In this document: piece by piece, positions 28,938 through 37,353 of the stretch
Numbering within the stretch: position 1 is the stretch's first letter
How the letters are laid out: each line of letters opens with the position of its first letter
Assembly: GCA_013822765.1 (NCBI GenBank)
Contig: PNKY01000016.1
Span: forward strand, 1 to 64,000
DNA length: 64,000 bases
Origin: Rhodospirillum sp.
GTDB taxonomy: Bacteria > Pseudomonadota > Alphaproteobacteria > Dongiales > Dongiaceae
Reading direction: 5' to 3'
The notes under the pieces: generated by a model
What the model was told of the DNA's origin: nothing
The model's database searches: none
The model's input: only the letters and a program-made list of their open reading frames with translations
Translations under genes and position numbers: made by a program

Positions 28938-29022
28938 GCGGTCGTGGCGGAACTGGTAGACGCGCAGCGTTGAGGTCGCTGTGGGGCAACCCGTGGAAGT
29001 TCGAGTCTTCTCGACCGCACCA
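28938..29022 (+). tRNA. tRNA-Leu (anticodon GAG)
   Basis: An 85-nt cloverleaf with a 7-bp acceptor stem (GCGGTCG at 28938-28944 pairs with CGACCGC at 29012-29018), D arm GCGGAACTGGTAGACGC, anticodon stem CAGCG/CGCTG with loop TTGAGGT (anticodon GAG), a long variable arm (class II, TGGGGCAACCCG), T loop TTCGAGT and an encoded 3' CCA at 29020-29022. It reads CUC and CUU codons. Confidence 0.97.
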
Positions 29023-29094
29023 GTCTAACTCGCCCTGCTAGCCATAACATTCTGAAAAAACAGGAAGAATCCGGCAAGAGCAGCCGGCAGCCGG

Positions 29095-29123
29095 CTGGCA
29101 TCGGCGGCGCCGATGGCTATAAT
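29095..29123 (+). promoter_or_regulatory. Sigma70-type promoter upstream of maeB
   Basis: CTGGCA (29095-29100; four of six bases match TTGACA), a 17-base spacer and a perfect TATAAT (29118-29123) stand 29 bp before the maeB ATG. The predicted transcript start is near 29130, leaving a leader of only about 23 bases. Confidence 0.6.
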
Positions 29124-29152
29124 CGGCCTGATTCCGACGGGCAGGGAACGGT

Positions 29153-31459
29153 ATGGCAGACGACACCAAGAAAGCCGGCGACGACCTGAGGGCCGGGGCG
29201 CTCGAATACCACCGCCTGCCGCGGCCCGGCAAGCTCGCCATCGTCGCCACCAAACCCCTGGCCAGCCAGCGCGACCTGGCCCTGGCCTATTCGCCCGGGG
29301 TGGCCGCCGCCTGCGAACTCATCGTCGCCGATCCGAACACCGCCGCCGAAGTCACCAGCCGGGGCAACCTGATCGCCGTCATCACCAACGGAACGGCCGT
29401 GCTCGGCCTCGGCGCCATCGGCCCGCTGGCCGCCAAGCCGGTGATGGAGGGCAAGGCGGTCCTGTTCAAGAAGTTCGCCGACCTCGACGTGTTCGACATC
29501 GAGATCAACGAGACCGATCCAGACAAACTGGTCGACATCATCGCCAGCCTGGAGCCCACCTTTGGCGGCATCAACCTGGAAGACATCAAGGCGCCCGAGT
29601 GCTTCGAGGTCGAAAGCAAGCTGAAGGCGCGCATGAAGATCCCGGTCATGCACGACGACCAGCATGGCACGGCGATCATCGTGAGCGCGGCGATGCTGAA
29701 CGGCCTGCAGGTGGTGGGCAAGAAGATCGACCAGGTGAAGCTGGTCGCCTCCGGCGCGGGTGCCGCTGCGCTCGCCTGCCTCGACCTGCTGGTCGATCTC
29801 GGCATGAAGGTCGACAACATCACCGTCACCGACATCGTCGGCGTGGTCTACGAAGGCCGCAAGGAGCTGATGGACCCGCGCAAGGCGCGCTATGCCAAGA
29901 AGACCAGCGCGCGCACGCTGGCCGACGTGCTCGCCGGCGCCGACATCTTTCTCGGTCTGTCCGCGCCGCGCGTGTTGACCCAGGACATGGTCAAGCAGAT
30001 GGGCAAGGAGCCGCTGATCTTCGCCCTCGCCAACCCGACGCCGGAGATCCTGCCGGAAGAGGTGAAGGCGGTGCGGCCGGATGCTATCATCGCGACCGGG
30101 CGCTCCGACTATCCGAACCAGGTCAACAACGTCGTCTGTTTCCCGTTCATCTTCCGCGGCGCGATCGATGTCGGCGCGACGGCGATCAACCAGGAAATGA
30201 AGGTCGCCTGCGTCAAGGCGATTGCCGACCTCGCCAAGGCGGAAGCGTCCGACATCGTCGCCAACGCCTATGGCGGCGAGACGCCGGCCTTCGGCCGCGA
30301 CTACCTGATCCCGCGGCCCTTCGATCCGCGCCTGATCGTGCAGATCGCGCCGGCGGTCGCCAAGGCGGCGATGGACAGCGGCGTCGCGACGCGGCCGATC
30401 ACCGACTGGCCGGCCTATCGCGACCGCCTGAACCAGTTCGTGTTCCGCTCCGGCCTCCTGATGAAGCCGCTGTTCGAGCGCGCGCGGCGCGACTGCAAGA
30501 AAGTGGTCTATGCCGAGGGCGAGGAAGAGCGCGTGCTGCGCGCGGTCCAGACCGTCGTCGACGAAAAGCTGGCGGAGCCGATCCTGATCGGCCGGCGCGC
30601 GGTGGTGGAACGGCGCATCGAAAAGCTCGGCCTGCGCATCCGAGAGGGCAAGCAGTTCACGCTGATCGATCCGGAAAGCGATCCGCGCTACAACGAGTAT
30701 TGGACCTTCTATCACAGCCTGACCGAGCGCAAAGGTGTCTCGCCGGACGATGCGCGCACCATGGTGCGCACGCGCAACACGGTGATCGGCGCCCTGATGG
30801 TGCGCAAGCGCGATGCCGACGCCTTGCTGTGCGGCACGATCGGCCGCTTCCATTCGCACCTGGAGCACGTCAACGACTGCCTGGGCAAGGCGGCGAGCGT
30901 GCAGGCCTTCGCGACCTTGACGGCGCTGATCCTGCAGACCGGCACGGTCTTCCTCACCGATACCGAAGTGAAGCCCGATCCGACCGATGTGGAAATCGCG
31001 GAGATGACGGTGCTTTCGGCGGAAGTGGTGCGGCGCTTCGGCCTCGCGCCCAAGGCGGCCTTGCTGTCGCATTCCAATTTCGGCACCTCGAACGAGGATA
31101 GCGCACGCAAGATGCGCCGCGCCCTCGGCCTCATCCTGCAGCGCGACGCCGAGCTGGAGGTGGAAGGCGAGATGCGTGCCGACAGCGCGCTGTTCGAGCC
31201 GCTGCGCGAGCGCCTGTTCCCCAACTCGCGGCTGAAGGGCAAGGCCAACTTGATGGTCATGCCGTCGCTCGACGCCGCCAACATCGCGCTCAACCTGCTG
31301 CGTGGGCTGGGCGAGGGGCAGACCATCGGCCCGATCCTGCTCGGCTGTGCGCGCCCGGCGCACATCCTCTCGCCCGCCGTGACGGTGCGCGGCATCATCA
31401 ACATGACGGCCGTGGCCGCGGTCGAAGCCCAGGACCGCAAGCCGCATGGCCGGGCCTGA
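29153..31459 (+). CDS. maeB: NADP-dependent malic enzyme with phosphotransacetylase-like domain
   Basis: Oxidatively decarboxylates malate to pyruvate. The 768-residue protein joins a malic enzyme domain (residues 1 to about 430: LAYSPGVAAACELI, MHDDQHGTAIIVSAA, and the Rossmann segment ASGAGAAALACLDLLV) to a C-terminal phosphate acetyltransferase-like domain (about 435-768). The latter is known to mediate acetyl-CoA regulation in this family and not to be catalytic. GGCAGGGAACGG precedes the ATG. It overlaps mgtE by 14 bases. Confidence 0.96.
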   Translation: MADDTKKAGDDLRAGALEYHRLPRPGKLAIVATKPLASQRDLALAYSPGVAAACELIVADPNTAAEVTSRGNLIAVITNGTAVLGLGAIGPLAAKPVMEGKAVLFKKFADLDVFDIEINETDPDKLVDIIASLEPTFGGINLEDIKAPECFEVESKLKARMKIPVMHDDQHGTAIIVSAAMLNGLQVVGKKIDQVKLVASGAGAAALACLDLLVDLGMKVDNITVTDIVGVVYEGRKELMDPRKARYAKKTSARTLADVLAGADIFLGLSAPRVLTQDMVKQMGKEPLIFALANPTPEILPEEVKAVRPDAIIATGRSDYPNQVNNVVCFPFIFRGAIDVGATAINQEMKVACVKAIADLAKAEASDIVANAYGGETPAFGRDYLIPRPFDPRLIVQIAPAVAKAAMDSGVATRPITDWPAYRDRLNQFVFRSGLLMKPLFERARRDCKKVVYAEGEEERVLRAVQTVVDEKLAEPILIGRRAVVERRIEKLGLRIREGKQFTLIDPESDPRYNEYWTFYHSLTERKGVSPDDARTMVRTRNTVIGALMVRKRDADALLCGTIGRFHSHLEHVNDCLGKAASVQAFATLTALILQTGTVFLTDTEVKPDPTDVEIAEMTVLSAEVVRRFGLAPKAALLSHSNFGTSNEDSARKMRRALGLILQRDAELEVEGEMRADSALFEPLRERLFPNSRLKGKANLMVMPSLDAANIALNLLRGLGEGQTIGPILLGCARPAHILSPAVTVRGIINMTAVAAVEAQDRKPHGRA

Positions 31460-32867
31460 AACCGCCAAGCCCGCGCCCGAGGAAGACGACCGCCCGACCG
31501 TCGAGACGGCCGACGAGGAGGAGCTCTACGGCCCGTCCGAAGAGCTGATGGAGAATGTCTCCGCCGCCCTGGCGGAAGGCGACATCCCCCAGGTCGAGGC
31601 GCTGATCGAGGATCTGCACCCAGCCGACGTCGCCGACCTGATCGAACACCTCGAGCCCGAGGAGCGCCAGCTCTTCGTGCAGATCACCCGCCATGTGATC
31701 GAGGCCGAGACCATCTCGCACCTCGACGAGACGGTGCGCGACGAGGTGGTCGAGCAACTCGGCCCGCAGGCGCTGGCCGAGGTGGTCACCGAGCTCGACA
31801 CCGACGACGCGGTCGAGCTGCTGGAAGACCTCGAGCCGGAGCAGCAGGAGCGGGTGCTGCAGAGCGTTCCGGTCGAGGAACGCGTGCTGCTACAGCAGAG
31901 CCTGACCTTCCCGGAGGACAGCGCCGGCCGCTTGATGCAGCGCGAGCTGGTGGCAATCCCGGCGCACTGGACGGTCGGCGAGACCATCGATTTCCTGCGC
32001 TCCGAGAAGGAACTGCCCGACGACTTCTACGATCTGTTTGTGGTGGACGAGACGCACAAGCCGGCTGGCTCGGTCCCGCTGTCGCGCGTCCTGCGCTCGC
32101 CGCGCGCCACCAGGCTGTCCGAGCTGATGGAGACCGAGCTGCGGCTGGTGCCCGCCGACATGGACCAGGAAGCGGTGGCCTATCTGTTCCGCCAGTATGC
32201 GCTGGTGTCGGCGCCGGTGGTGGACGAGGCCGGGCGGCTGATCGGCGTGGTGACGGTCGACGACGTGGTGCGCGTGATCGACGAGGAAGCGGAGGAGGAT
32301 CTGATGAAGATCGTCGGCGCCTCCGACACCGACTTCCACGCACCGGCGCACATCATCGCCTGGCAGCGCGTGCGCTGGCTGGTGGTGACATTGATCAACA
32401 CCATGATCGCGGCCACGGTCATCTCGCAGTTCCAGGAGACGATCCAGCATACGGTTGCATTGGCCGTCCTGATGCCGATCGTTGCCGCCATGGGCGGCAA
32501 TGCGGGCGTCCAGGTCATCACCGTGACAGTGCGCGCCTTGGCGACTCGCGACATCACCCCGCAAAGCAACCTGCTGCGCATCGTCGGCAAGGAGCTGATT
32601 GTCGGATTTCTCAACGCTTTGGTGTTCTCGGCGATCCTGGGCGTGGTCGCAGCCTGGTGGTTCGGTCACGTGGAATTGGGTTACGTGCTGGCCGCCGCCA
32701 TGATTTTCAACATGGTTTGGGCCGGAATGGCTGGCACGCTCATTCCCCTGGTCATGGACCGGTTGGGCTTCGATCCCGCCATCGGCGCCGGGCCGTTCCT
32801 CACTACCACAACCGACGTGCTGGGCTTCTTCTCGTTCCTGGGCCTGGCGACCTTGTTCCTGGTCTAG
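31446..32867 (+). CDS. mgtE: MgtE-type magnesium transporter
   Basis: Mg2+-gated channel of the inner membrane. The 473-residue protein has the family order: acidic N-terminal domain of MgtE repeats (EALIEDLHPADVADLIEHLE), a pair of CBS domains (about residues 160-285), a plug helix and five membrane helices with the pore signature MGGNAGVQVITVTVRALA. The gene begins inside the last codons of maeB, so no leader or Mg2+ riboswitch can precede it; expression is coupled to maeB. Confidence 0.96.
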   Translation: MAGPETAKPAPEEDDRPTVETADEEELYGPSEELMENVSAALAEGDIPQVEALIEDLHPADVADLIEHLEPEERQLFVQITRHVIEAETISHLDETVRDEVVEQLGPQALAEVVTELDTDDAVELLEDLEPEQQERVLQSVPVEERVLLQQSLTFPEDSAGRLMQRELVAIPAHWTVGETIDFLRSEKELPDDFYDLFVVDETHKPAGSVPLSRVLRSPRATRLSELMETELRLVPADMDQEAVAYLFRQYALVSAPVVDEAGRLIGVVTVDDVVRVIDEEAEEDLMKIVGASDTDFHAPAHIIAWQRVRWLVVTLINTMIAATVISQFQETIQHTVALAVLMPIVAAMGGNAGVQVITVTVRALATRDITPQSNLLRIVGKELIVGFLNALVFSAILGVVAAWWFGHVELGYVLAAAMIFNMVWAGMAGTLIPLVMDRLGFDPAIGAGPFLTTTTDVLGFFSFLGLATLFLV

Positions 32868-32909
32868 GAGGGTGGCAGGATGCCACTGACCCAAGGATCA
32901 GGAGCGCCA

Positions 32910-33290
32910 ATGTCCCGACAGCTCATCTCCTCCGGCTCCAAGTTCGAAGCCGAGGCCTGCTATTCCCGCGCCGTGCTGGACGGGGATCTCGTGTTCGTCT
33001 CCGGCACCACCGGGTTCGACTATTCGACCATGACGATCTCCGCGGACGTGGTGGAGCAGACGCGCCAGACCTTCCGTAACATCGAAGCCGCGCTGCAAAA
33101 AGCCGGCTCCTCGCTCAAGGATGCGGTGCGCGTCACGTACTACGTGGTGAACGCCGACGACTGGCCGAAGATCTACCCGGTGTTCAAGGAGTTCCTGGCG
33201 GAATCGCGGCCGGCATCCACCGCGCTGATCTGCGGCCTGATCGACCCGCGCATGAAGATCGAGATCGAAATCACAGCACGCAAGAGATAA
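32910..33290 (+). CDS. RidA/YjgF-family enamine/imine deaminase-like protein
   Basis: The 126-residue product from the ATG at 32910 (GGAG five bases upstream) begins MSRQLISSGSKFEAEACYSR and has the family core VFVSGTTGFDY, a trimer-forming segment, and the end KIEIEITARKR. The conserved Arg/Glu ligands of true RidA are only partly recognisable, so it may belong to a sister subgroup. An upstream ATG at 32880 would add ten residues. It follows mgtE closely and precedes an SDR gene by three bases. Confidence 0.88.
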   Translation: MSRQLISSGSKFEAEACYSRAVLDGDLVFVSGTTGFDYSTMTISADVVEQTRQTFRNIEAALQKAGSSLKDAVRVTYYVVNADDWPKIYPVFKEFLAESRPASTALICGLIDPRMKIEIEITARKR

Positions 33291-33293
33291 GTC

Positions 33294-33974
33294 ATGCAGA
33301 ACGGCACAGTCCTCGTCACCGGCGCCAATCGCGGCCTTGGGCTGGAGTTCGCCCGGCAATATGCCGCCGACGGCTGGCGCGTCGTTGCCTGCTGCCGCAG
33401 TCCCAAGGACGCGCCGGAGCTGAAGAAGATCAAGGCGGACGTCCATACCCTCGATGTGGCGTCGCAGGACTCGATCCAGCACCTTGCGAAGGCGTTGCAC
33501 GGCACGCCGGTTGACGTCCTCATCAACAATGCCGGCCTGCACGGCGATCGCCGCATGTTCGGCGAGACCGACGTCGCGCTGTGGAAGCAGATCTTCGAGG
33601 TGAACACCATCGCGCCGGTCCAGATCCTGACAGCGCTGTTGGAGAACGTCGCCTCCAGCCATCACAAGAAGGTGGTGAACATCAGCAGCAAGGTGGGCTC
33701 GATCGGCGACAATCCTTCCGGCGGCTCCTACGCCTACCGCAGCTCGAAGACCGCGCTCAACATGGCGATGGCGAACGCGGCGCATGAGCTCAAAGCCCGA
33801 GGCATCACCATCCTGCTGATCCATCCCGGCTGGGTGCAGACCGACATGGGCGGCACGGACGCGCCGGTCAGCATCGAACAGAGCATCACCGGCGTGCGGC
33901 GCATCATCGACAAGGCGACCTTGGCCGAGACCGGCCATTTCTACGACTACACCGGCAAGCAGCTGCCGTGGTGA
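33294..33974 (+). CDS. Short-chain dehydrogenase/reductase
   Basis: NAD(P)-dependent oxidoreductase with classical SDR motifs: TGANRGLG at residues 9-16, NNAG at 79-82, the catalytic Ser in NISSKVGS (131 or 132), and YxxxK as Tyr148/Lys152 (AYRSSK). At 226 residues it is near the family minimum and resembles the C-factor-like subgroup. The substrate is unknown. It starts three bases after the RidA-like gene, so they form a unit. Confidence 0.9.
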   Translation: MQNGTVLVTGANRGLGLEFARQYAADGWRVVACCRSPKDAPELKKIKADVHTLDVASQDSIQHLAKALHGTPVDVLINNAGLHGDRRMFGETDVALWKQIFEVNTIAPVQILTALLENVASSHHKKVVNISSKVGSIGDNPSGGSYAYRSSKTALNMAMANAAHELKARGITILLIHPGWVQTDMGGTDAPVSIEQSITGVRRIIDKATLAETGHFYDYTGKQLPW

Positions 33975-33993
33975 GGCCGCAGGAGACTCCCTC

Positions 33994-35130
33994 ATGGTTC
34001 TGACCGAAGAGCAACAAGCGATCGTCGACATGGCGCGCGCGTTCGCCGAGGGCGAGCTCAAGCCGCATGCGACGGAATGGGAGGCGGCCGGCTACATTCC
34101 CGACGCGGTTGTCGCCAAAATGGGCGAGCTAGGCTTGATGGGCATGCTGGTGCCGGAGGAATGGGGCGGCGCCGGCGTCGATTACGGCACCTACGCGCTG
34201 GTGGTGGAAGAGCTGGCGGCGGGCGATGCCTCGGTCAGCACGCTGATGAGCGTGCATACCTCGGTGGTGTGCCTGCCGATCCTCAACTTCGGCACAGAGG
34301 CGCAAAAGAGGCAGTTCCTCACGCCGCTGTCGACCGGTGGCATGGTCGGTGCTTTCTGCCTGACCGAGCCCGGCGCCGGCTCGGACGCTGCGGCGATCAA
34401 ATGCCGCGCGGTGCGCGACGGCAATTCCTATGTGCTGAACGGCAGCAAGCAGTTCATCTCCAACGGCAAGCGCTGCGGCGTCGCGCTGGTGATCGCAGTC
34501 ACCGACCCCGCCGCCGGCAAGAAGGGCATCAGCGCCTTCCTGGTGCCGCAGGGCACCAAGGGCTTCGAAGTGGCACGGCTGGAGAACAAGCTGGGACAGC
34601 GCGCGTCGGATACCGCGCAGCTGGTGTTCCAGGATTGCCGCATCCCCACCGACCTGCGCCTGGGCGAGGAAGGCGAGGGGCTGAAGATCGCGCTCGCCAA
34701 TCTCGAAGGCGGCCGCATCGGCATCGCGGCGCAGGCCATCGGCATGGCGCGCGCGGCGCTGGAGGAGGCGGTCAAATACGCCAAGGAGCGCAAGACCTTC
34801 GGCAAGGCCATCGCGGAGCATCAGGCGATTGCGTTTCGTCTCGCCGACATGGCGACGCAGATCGAGGCGGCCCGCGCCCTGACCCAACACGCCTGCGCCG
34901 TCCGCGCCAGCGGCCAACGCGCGCTCAAGCATGCGGCGATGGCCAAGCTGTTCGCGAGCGAAATGGCGGAGAAGGTGTGCTCCGACGCCATCCAGATCCA
35001 TGGCGGCTACGGCTTCCTCAAGGACTTCCTGGTGGAGCGCATCTACCGCGACGTGCGCGTGTGCAAGATCTACGAGGGCACCAGCGACATCCAGAGAATC
35101 ATCATCTCGCGCGAACTGCTGAGTGCGTGA
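33994..35130 (+). CDS. Acyl-CoA dehydrogenase
   Basis: FAD-dependent alpha,beta-dehydrogenation of an acyl-CoA. The 378-residue protein has the ACAD order: N-terminal helices, beta domain with FCLTEPGAGSDAAA and NGSKQFISNG, and a C-terminal helical domain with IQIHGGYGFLKDF and the catalytic base Glu361 in YEGTSDIQ. Chain-length preference is not readable; short or branched-chain substrates are likely by overall pattern. It is followed by the isomerase gene after three bases. Confidence 0.94.
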   Translation: MVLTEEQQAIVDMARAFAEGELKPHATEWEAAGYIPDAVVAKMGELGLMGMLVPEEWGGAGVDYGTYALVVEELAAGDASVSTLMSVHTSVVCLPILNFGTEAQKRQFLTPLSTGGMVGAFCLTEPGAGSDAAAIKCRAVRDGNSYVLNGSKQFISNGKRCGVALVIAVTDPAAGKKGISAFLVPQGTKGFEVARLENKLGQRASDTAQLVFQDCRIPTDLRLGEEGEGLKIALANLEGGRIGIAAQAIGMARAALEEAVKYAKERKTFGKAIAEHQAIAFRLADMATQIEAARALTQHACAVRASGQRALKHAAMAKLFASEMAEKVCSDAIQIHGGYGFLKDFLVERIYRDVRVCKIYEGTSDIQRIIISRELLSA

Positions 35131-35133
35131 GCG

Positions 35134-35739
35134 ATGAGCGGCGCACCGATCGAGTTCTATTTCGACTTCTCCTCGCCCTACGGCTACCTCGGCGCCCAAC
35201 GCATCGAGACCGTGGCCGCCGAGTTCGGCCGAACGGTGCTGTGGCGGCCGGTCCTGTTGGGGGTGATTTTCAAGATCACCGGCCAGACGCCGCTGGTCAG
35301 CCAGACCCTGCGCGGTCCCTATTCCGCGCGTGACATGGCCCGCAGTGCCAGAAAGCTTGGCGTCAAGTTCGCGCTGCCGGAGGGCTTTCCGTTCTCCTCA
35401 GTCTATCCCTGCCGGATATTCTACTGGCTCGACGGCCGCTCGCCCGAAGATGCGAAAGCCTACGCGCGCGCCGTCTATCACGCGGCGTTCGCGGACGGCA
35501 AACCGCCGGCGGAGCCGGAAGCGGCGGTGGACGTTGCGGTTGGCCTCGGCCACGACCGCGCCGCTGTCCTTGCCGGCATGCAGGACCCCGCGATCAAGGA
35601 ACAGCTGCGGGACGCGACCCAGCAGGCTATGCACAAGGGCGTGTTCGGCTCGCCCTTTTTCATCGTCGACGGCGAGCCGTTCTGGGGCAACGACCGCCTC
35701 GGCGAAGTGCGCGAGTGGCTGCAGACCGGCGGCTGGTAA
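35134..35739 (+). CDS. DsbA-fold 2-hydroxychromene-2-carboxylate isomerase-like protein
   Basis: Glutathione-dependent isomerase family with a thioredoxin fold. The 201-residue protein has FYFDFSSPYGYLG at the N terminus, where a Ser (Ser14) replaces the DsbA cysteine and is the catalytic or GSH-contacting residue in this family. The C-terminal GVFGSPFFIVDGEPFWGNDRL is also typical. Its role in naphthalene-type degradation is known for the founding member only; here the context (acyl-CoA dehydrogenase, SDR) suggests general catabolism. Confidence 0.88.
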   Translation: MSGAPIEFYFDFSSPYGYLGAQRIETVAAEFGRTVLWRPVLLGVIFKITGQTPLVSQTLRGPYSARDMARSARKLGVKFALPEGFPFSSVYPCRIFYWLDGRSPEDAKAYARAVYHAAFADGKPPAEPEAAVDVAVGLGHDRAAVLAGMQDPAIKEQLRDATQQAMHKGVFGSPFFIVDGEPFWGNDRLGEVREWLQTGGW

Positions 35740-35837
35740 TCGCGCCTTGGACTTTGGACCAAGAGAAGCCCTGATTGGTTGTTCGCGCGTTTGCGCATGG
35801 CTACGCTCCACACAACTCGATTGCAGGGAGTAGAGCC

Positions 35838-36164
35838 ATGAGCGTCTATGTGATCGCAGACATCAAAGTGACGGATCCCAGCTGGATCCCCGAATATGCG
35901 GCGGCGGTCCACGACATCGTGCACAAGCACGGCGGCAAGTACCTCTCCCGCAGCGCCAACGTGAAGACGCTGGAGGGCAAGCCCCTGGACACCACGCTGA
36001 TCGCGATTCTGCAGTTCCCGAACGAGGAAGCGGTCAAGGCCTTTGCTACCGATCCGGCCTATGCGCCCTATGGCAAGATGCGCCAGGAAGGTAGCGAAAG
36101 CCGGTTCCAACTGATCGACGACACCGACGCCGCCGGCACGATTCCCTACCTGCGAAAGGGTTGA
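35838..36164 (+). CDS. DUF1330-family protein
   Basis: A 108-residue ferredoxin-like alpha/beta-barrel family protein of unknown role. Pattern: MSVYVIADIKVTDPSWIPEY, GGKYLSRSANVKTLEG, then ILQFPNEEAVKAFATDPAY. GCAGGGAGTAGAG precedes the ATG at 35838. It has no signal peptide and probably acts in the cytosol. Confidence 0.88.
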   Translation: MSVYVIADIKVTDPSWIPEYAAAVHDIVHKHGGKYLSRSANVKTLEGKPLDTTLIAILQFPNEEAVKAFATDPAYAPYGKMRQEGSESRFQLIDDTDAAGTIPYLRKG

Positions 36165-36261
36165 GGGCAAACGTTAACCGCTGACTCATCCGTCTGCCGC
36201 ATTGATCGTACGGACACGGATCGTGTACGCTCTGGCCGCTTCGATCAAGGAGGGCCATCCA

Positions 36262-36654
36262 ATGATCAATGCGCGTGCGCTGGCGGCCATCGTGGCCGCG
36301 GCGGTGCTGTGGCAAGCTCAAATCGCCCAAGCGGAAGAGTACCGCATCATCGGTGCGGACGCTGCGACTGCGTGCAAGTCGGGTGAGAAGTCGGAAACCA
36401 TGACGCTCGAGGGGCCGCGCGATGCGTCGGTCGCGCGGGCCGATGGCGACAAGCTGAACGTCGCTGTGTGCGTCGACCCAAGCAGCAAGAGCGCGGTGAA
36501 TGTCCGCTATCGCGCCAACAGCTACTGGTACAGCAGCGGCAACGTCAGCGAAGGCTGTGTCGAAATCCTGGGGGCGAGCCGGGTGAAGGTGCGCGCAGTG
36601 GACACCAACTTCCACCAGACCGCGACCTACTACTCCTGCGTCCAGGAGCGGTGA
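36262..36654 (+). CDS. Small secreted four-cysteine protein, copy A
   Basis: Function not recognised. The 130-residue product has a signal peptide (MINARALAAIVAAAVLW, cut after AQA-EE), followed by a mature domain of about 105 residues with four cysteines (TACKSG, AVCVD, EGCVE, YSCVQ), fitting two disulfides. AAGGAGGG lies upstream. It is a paralogue of the gene at 36895-37338: both share EEYRI/EQYRI at the mature start, AVCV, GCxEILGAS and VKVRAV followed by a Tyr-Tyr-x-Cys end. No known domain is apparent. Confidence 0.85.
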   Translation: MINARALAAIVAAAVLWQAQIAQAEEYRIIGADAATACKSGEKSETMTLEGPRDASVARADGDKLNVAVCVDPSSKSAVNVRYRANSYWYSSGNVSEGCVEILGASRVKVRAVDTNFHQTATYYSCVQER

Positions 36655-36660
36655 CGCAGG

Positions 36661-36720
36661 TTAAGCGCTGAGCACCTGCGCGTAGACGTCCGTATCGACA
36701 TTGCCGCCGCCATACGGGAT
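36661..36720 (-). pseudogene. Remnant of the 3' end of a threonine-dehydratase-like gene
   Basis: Read on the minus strand, the last codons before a TAA at 36661-36663 give PYGGGNVDTDVYAQVLSA. This matches the C terminus of the intact gene at 37354-38307, which ends SGGNVDLDVYARVLSET. By hand count about 35 of 45 bases agree. Upstream in the same frame the similarity stops and a stop codon appears at once (36727-36729). It sits 6 bp behind secreted copy A, just as the intact gene sits 15 bp behind copy B, so it is best read as a leftover of a duplicated two-gene unit. Confidence 0.7.
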
Positions 36721-36894
36721 CTGCGATCAAGGGGACCATTATCCTGCCTGCGCAAAGGCTTGAGCCGGCTATCGCTCGGCGGCGGATCTCCAGCTGTTGG
36801 ACCTTTGTCGGGCCTAAAGCCGCATTGAAGTGTTGATAACGCCGGCGCAGCATGGATGCGCTCTTGTCAAACCTTCAACAGCGGGGGCGTTCCA

Positions 36895-37338
36895 ATGAAA
36901 TCCTCAAGCGCGATATGGCTGGCAGCGATCGCGGCCGCGGCCACGGTCTGTGGCGGTGTGGCCGCCAACGCCGAACAATATCGGATTGTTCCCAGCGAGA
37001 GTGGGACCATTTGCGAGTCCGGCACCAAATCGGAACCGGTCGTCATCGAAGGGCGGGATGTCGTCACGGTAGCCCCGCCGGAGGGCGACACCTCAACCCA
37101 GCCGCAGGGCGACACCTCAACCCAGCCGGAGGGCGACACCTTGAACACGGCGGTCTGCGTCGGTGAAGGAAGCCAAGGCAACCTGCACATCCAATGGAAG
37201 GCCGGCGGTGCCTGGAAGAGCACCGGCAACATCGGCACCGGTTGCGCCGAGATCCTGGGCGCGAGCAGCGTTAAGGTTCGCGCCGTGGAGCCATACCTCG
37301 ATCAAGCAGTGAGCTACTACACCTGCAGCAAAGAGTAG
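36895..37338 (+). CDS. Small secreted four-cysteine protein, copy B, with repeat insertion
   Basis: Function not recognised. The 147-residue product starts at the ATG at 36895 (GGGGG about seven bases upstream) with a signal peptide cut near NAEQ. The mature domain shows the same four cysteines as copy A (TICESG, AVCVG, TGCAE, YTCSK). Between the first and second Cys it has an insertion made of two identical-type octapeptides, GDTSTQPQ and GDTSTQPE (residues 64-79), before GDTLNTAV; copy A has DGDKLNVAV at this place without repeats. The protein is probably periplasmic or extracellular. Confidence 0.85.
   Translation: MKSSSAIWLAAIAAAATVCGGVAANAEQYRIVPSESGTICESGTKSEPVVIEGRDVVTVAPPEGDTSTQPQGDTSTQPEGDTLNTAVCVGEGSQGNLHIQWKAGGAWKSTGNIGTGCAEILGASSVKVRAVEPYLDQAVSYYTCSKE
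37084..37140 (+). repeat. In-frame 24-bp tandem repeat in secreted copy B
   Basis: Two consecutive 24-base units (37084-37107 and 37108-37131) plus the first nine bases of a third (37132-37140). The units differ only in the last codon (cag against gag). Unit length is eight codons, so copy-number change keeps the frame. The units encode a polar Gly/Asp/Thr/Ser/Gln/Pro sequence expected to be a flexible loop. Confidence 0.9.
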
Positions 37339-37353
37339 TGTCCGCGTCAGAGA

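Noticed and set aside
31380..31446. Mg2+-responsive riboswitch for mgtE
   Set aside because: mgtE begins inside maeB coding sequence; there is no leader to hold such an element.
29117..31468. A 783-codon minus-strand frame across maeB
   Set aside because: Antisense to a well-supported malic enzyme; translation is His/Asp/Arg-rich without any domain.
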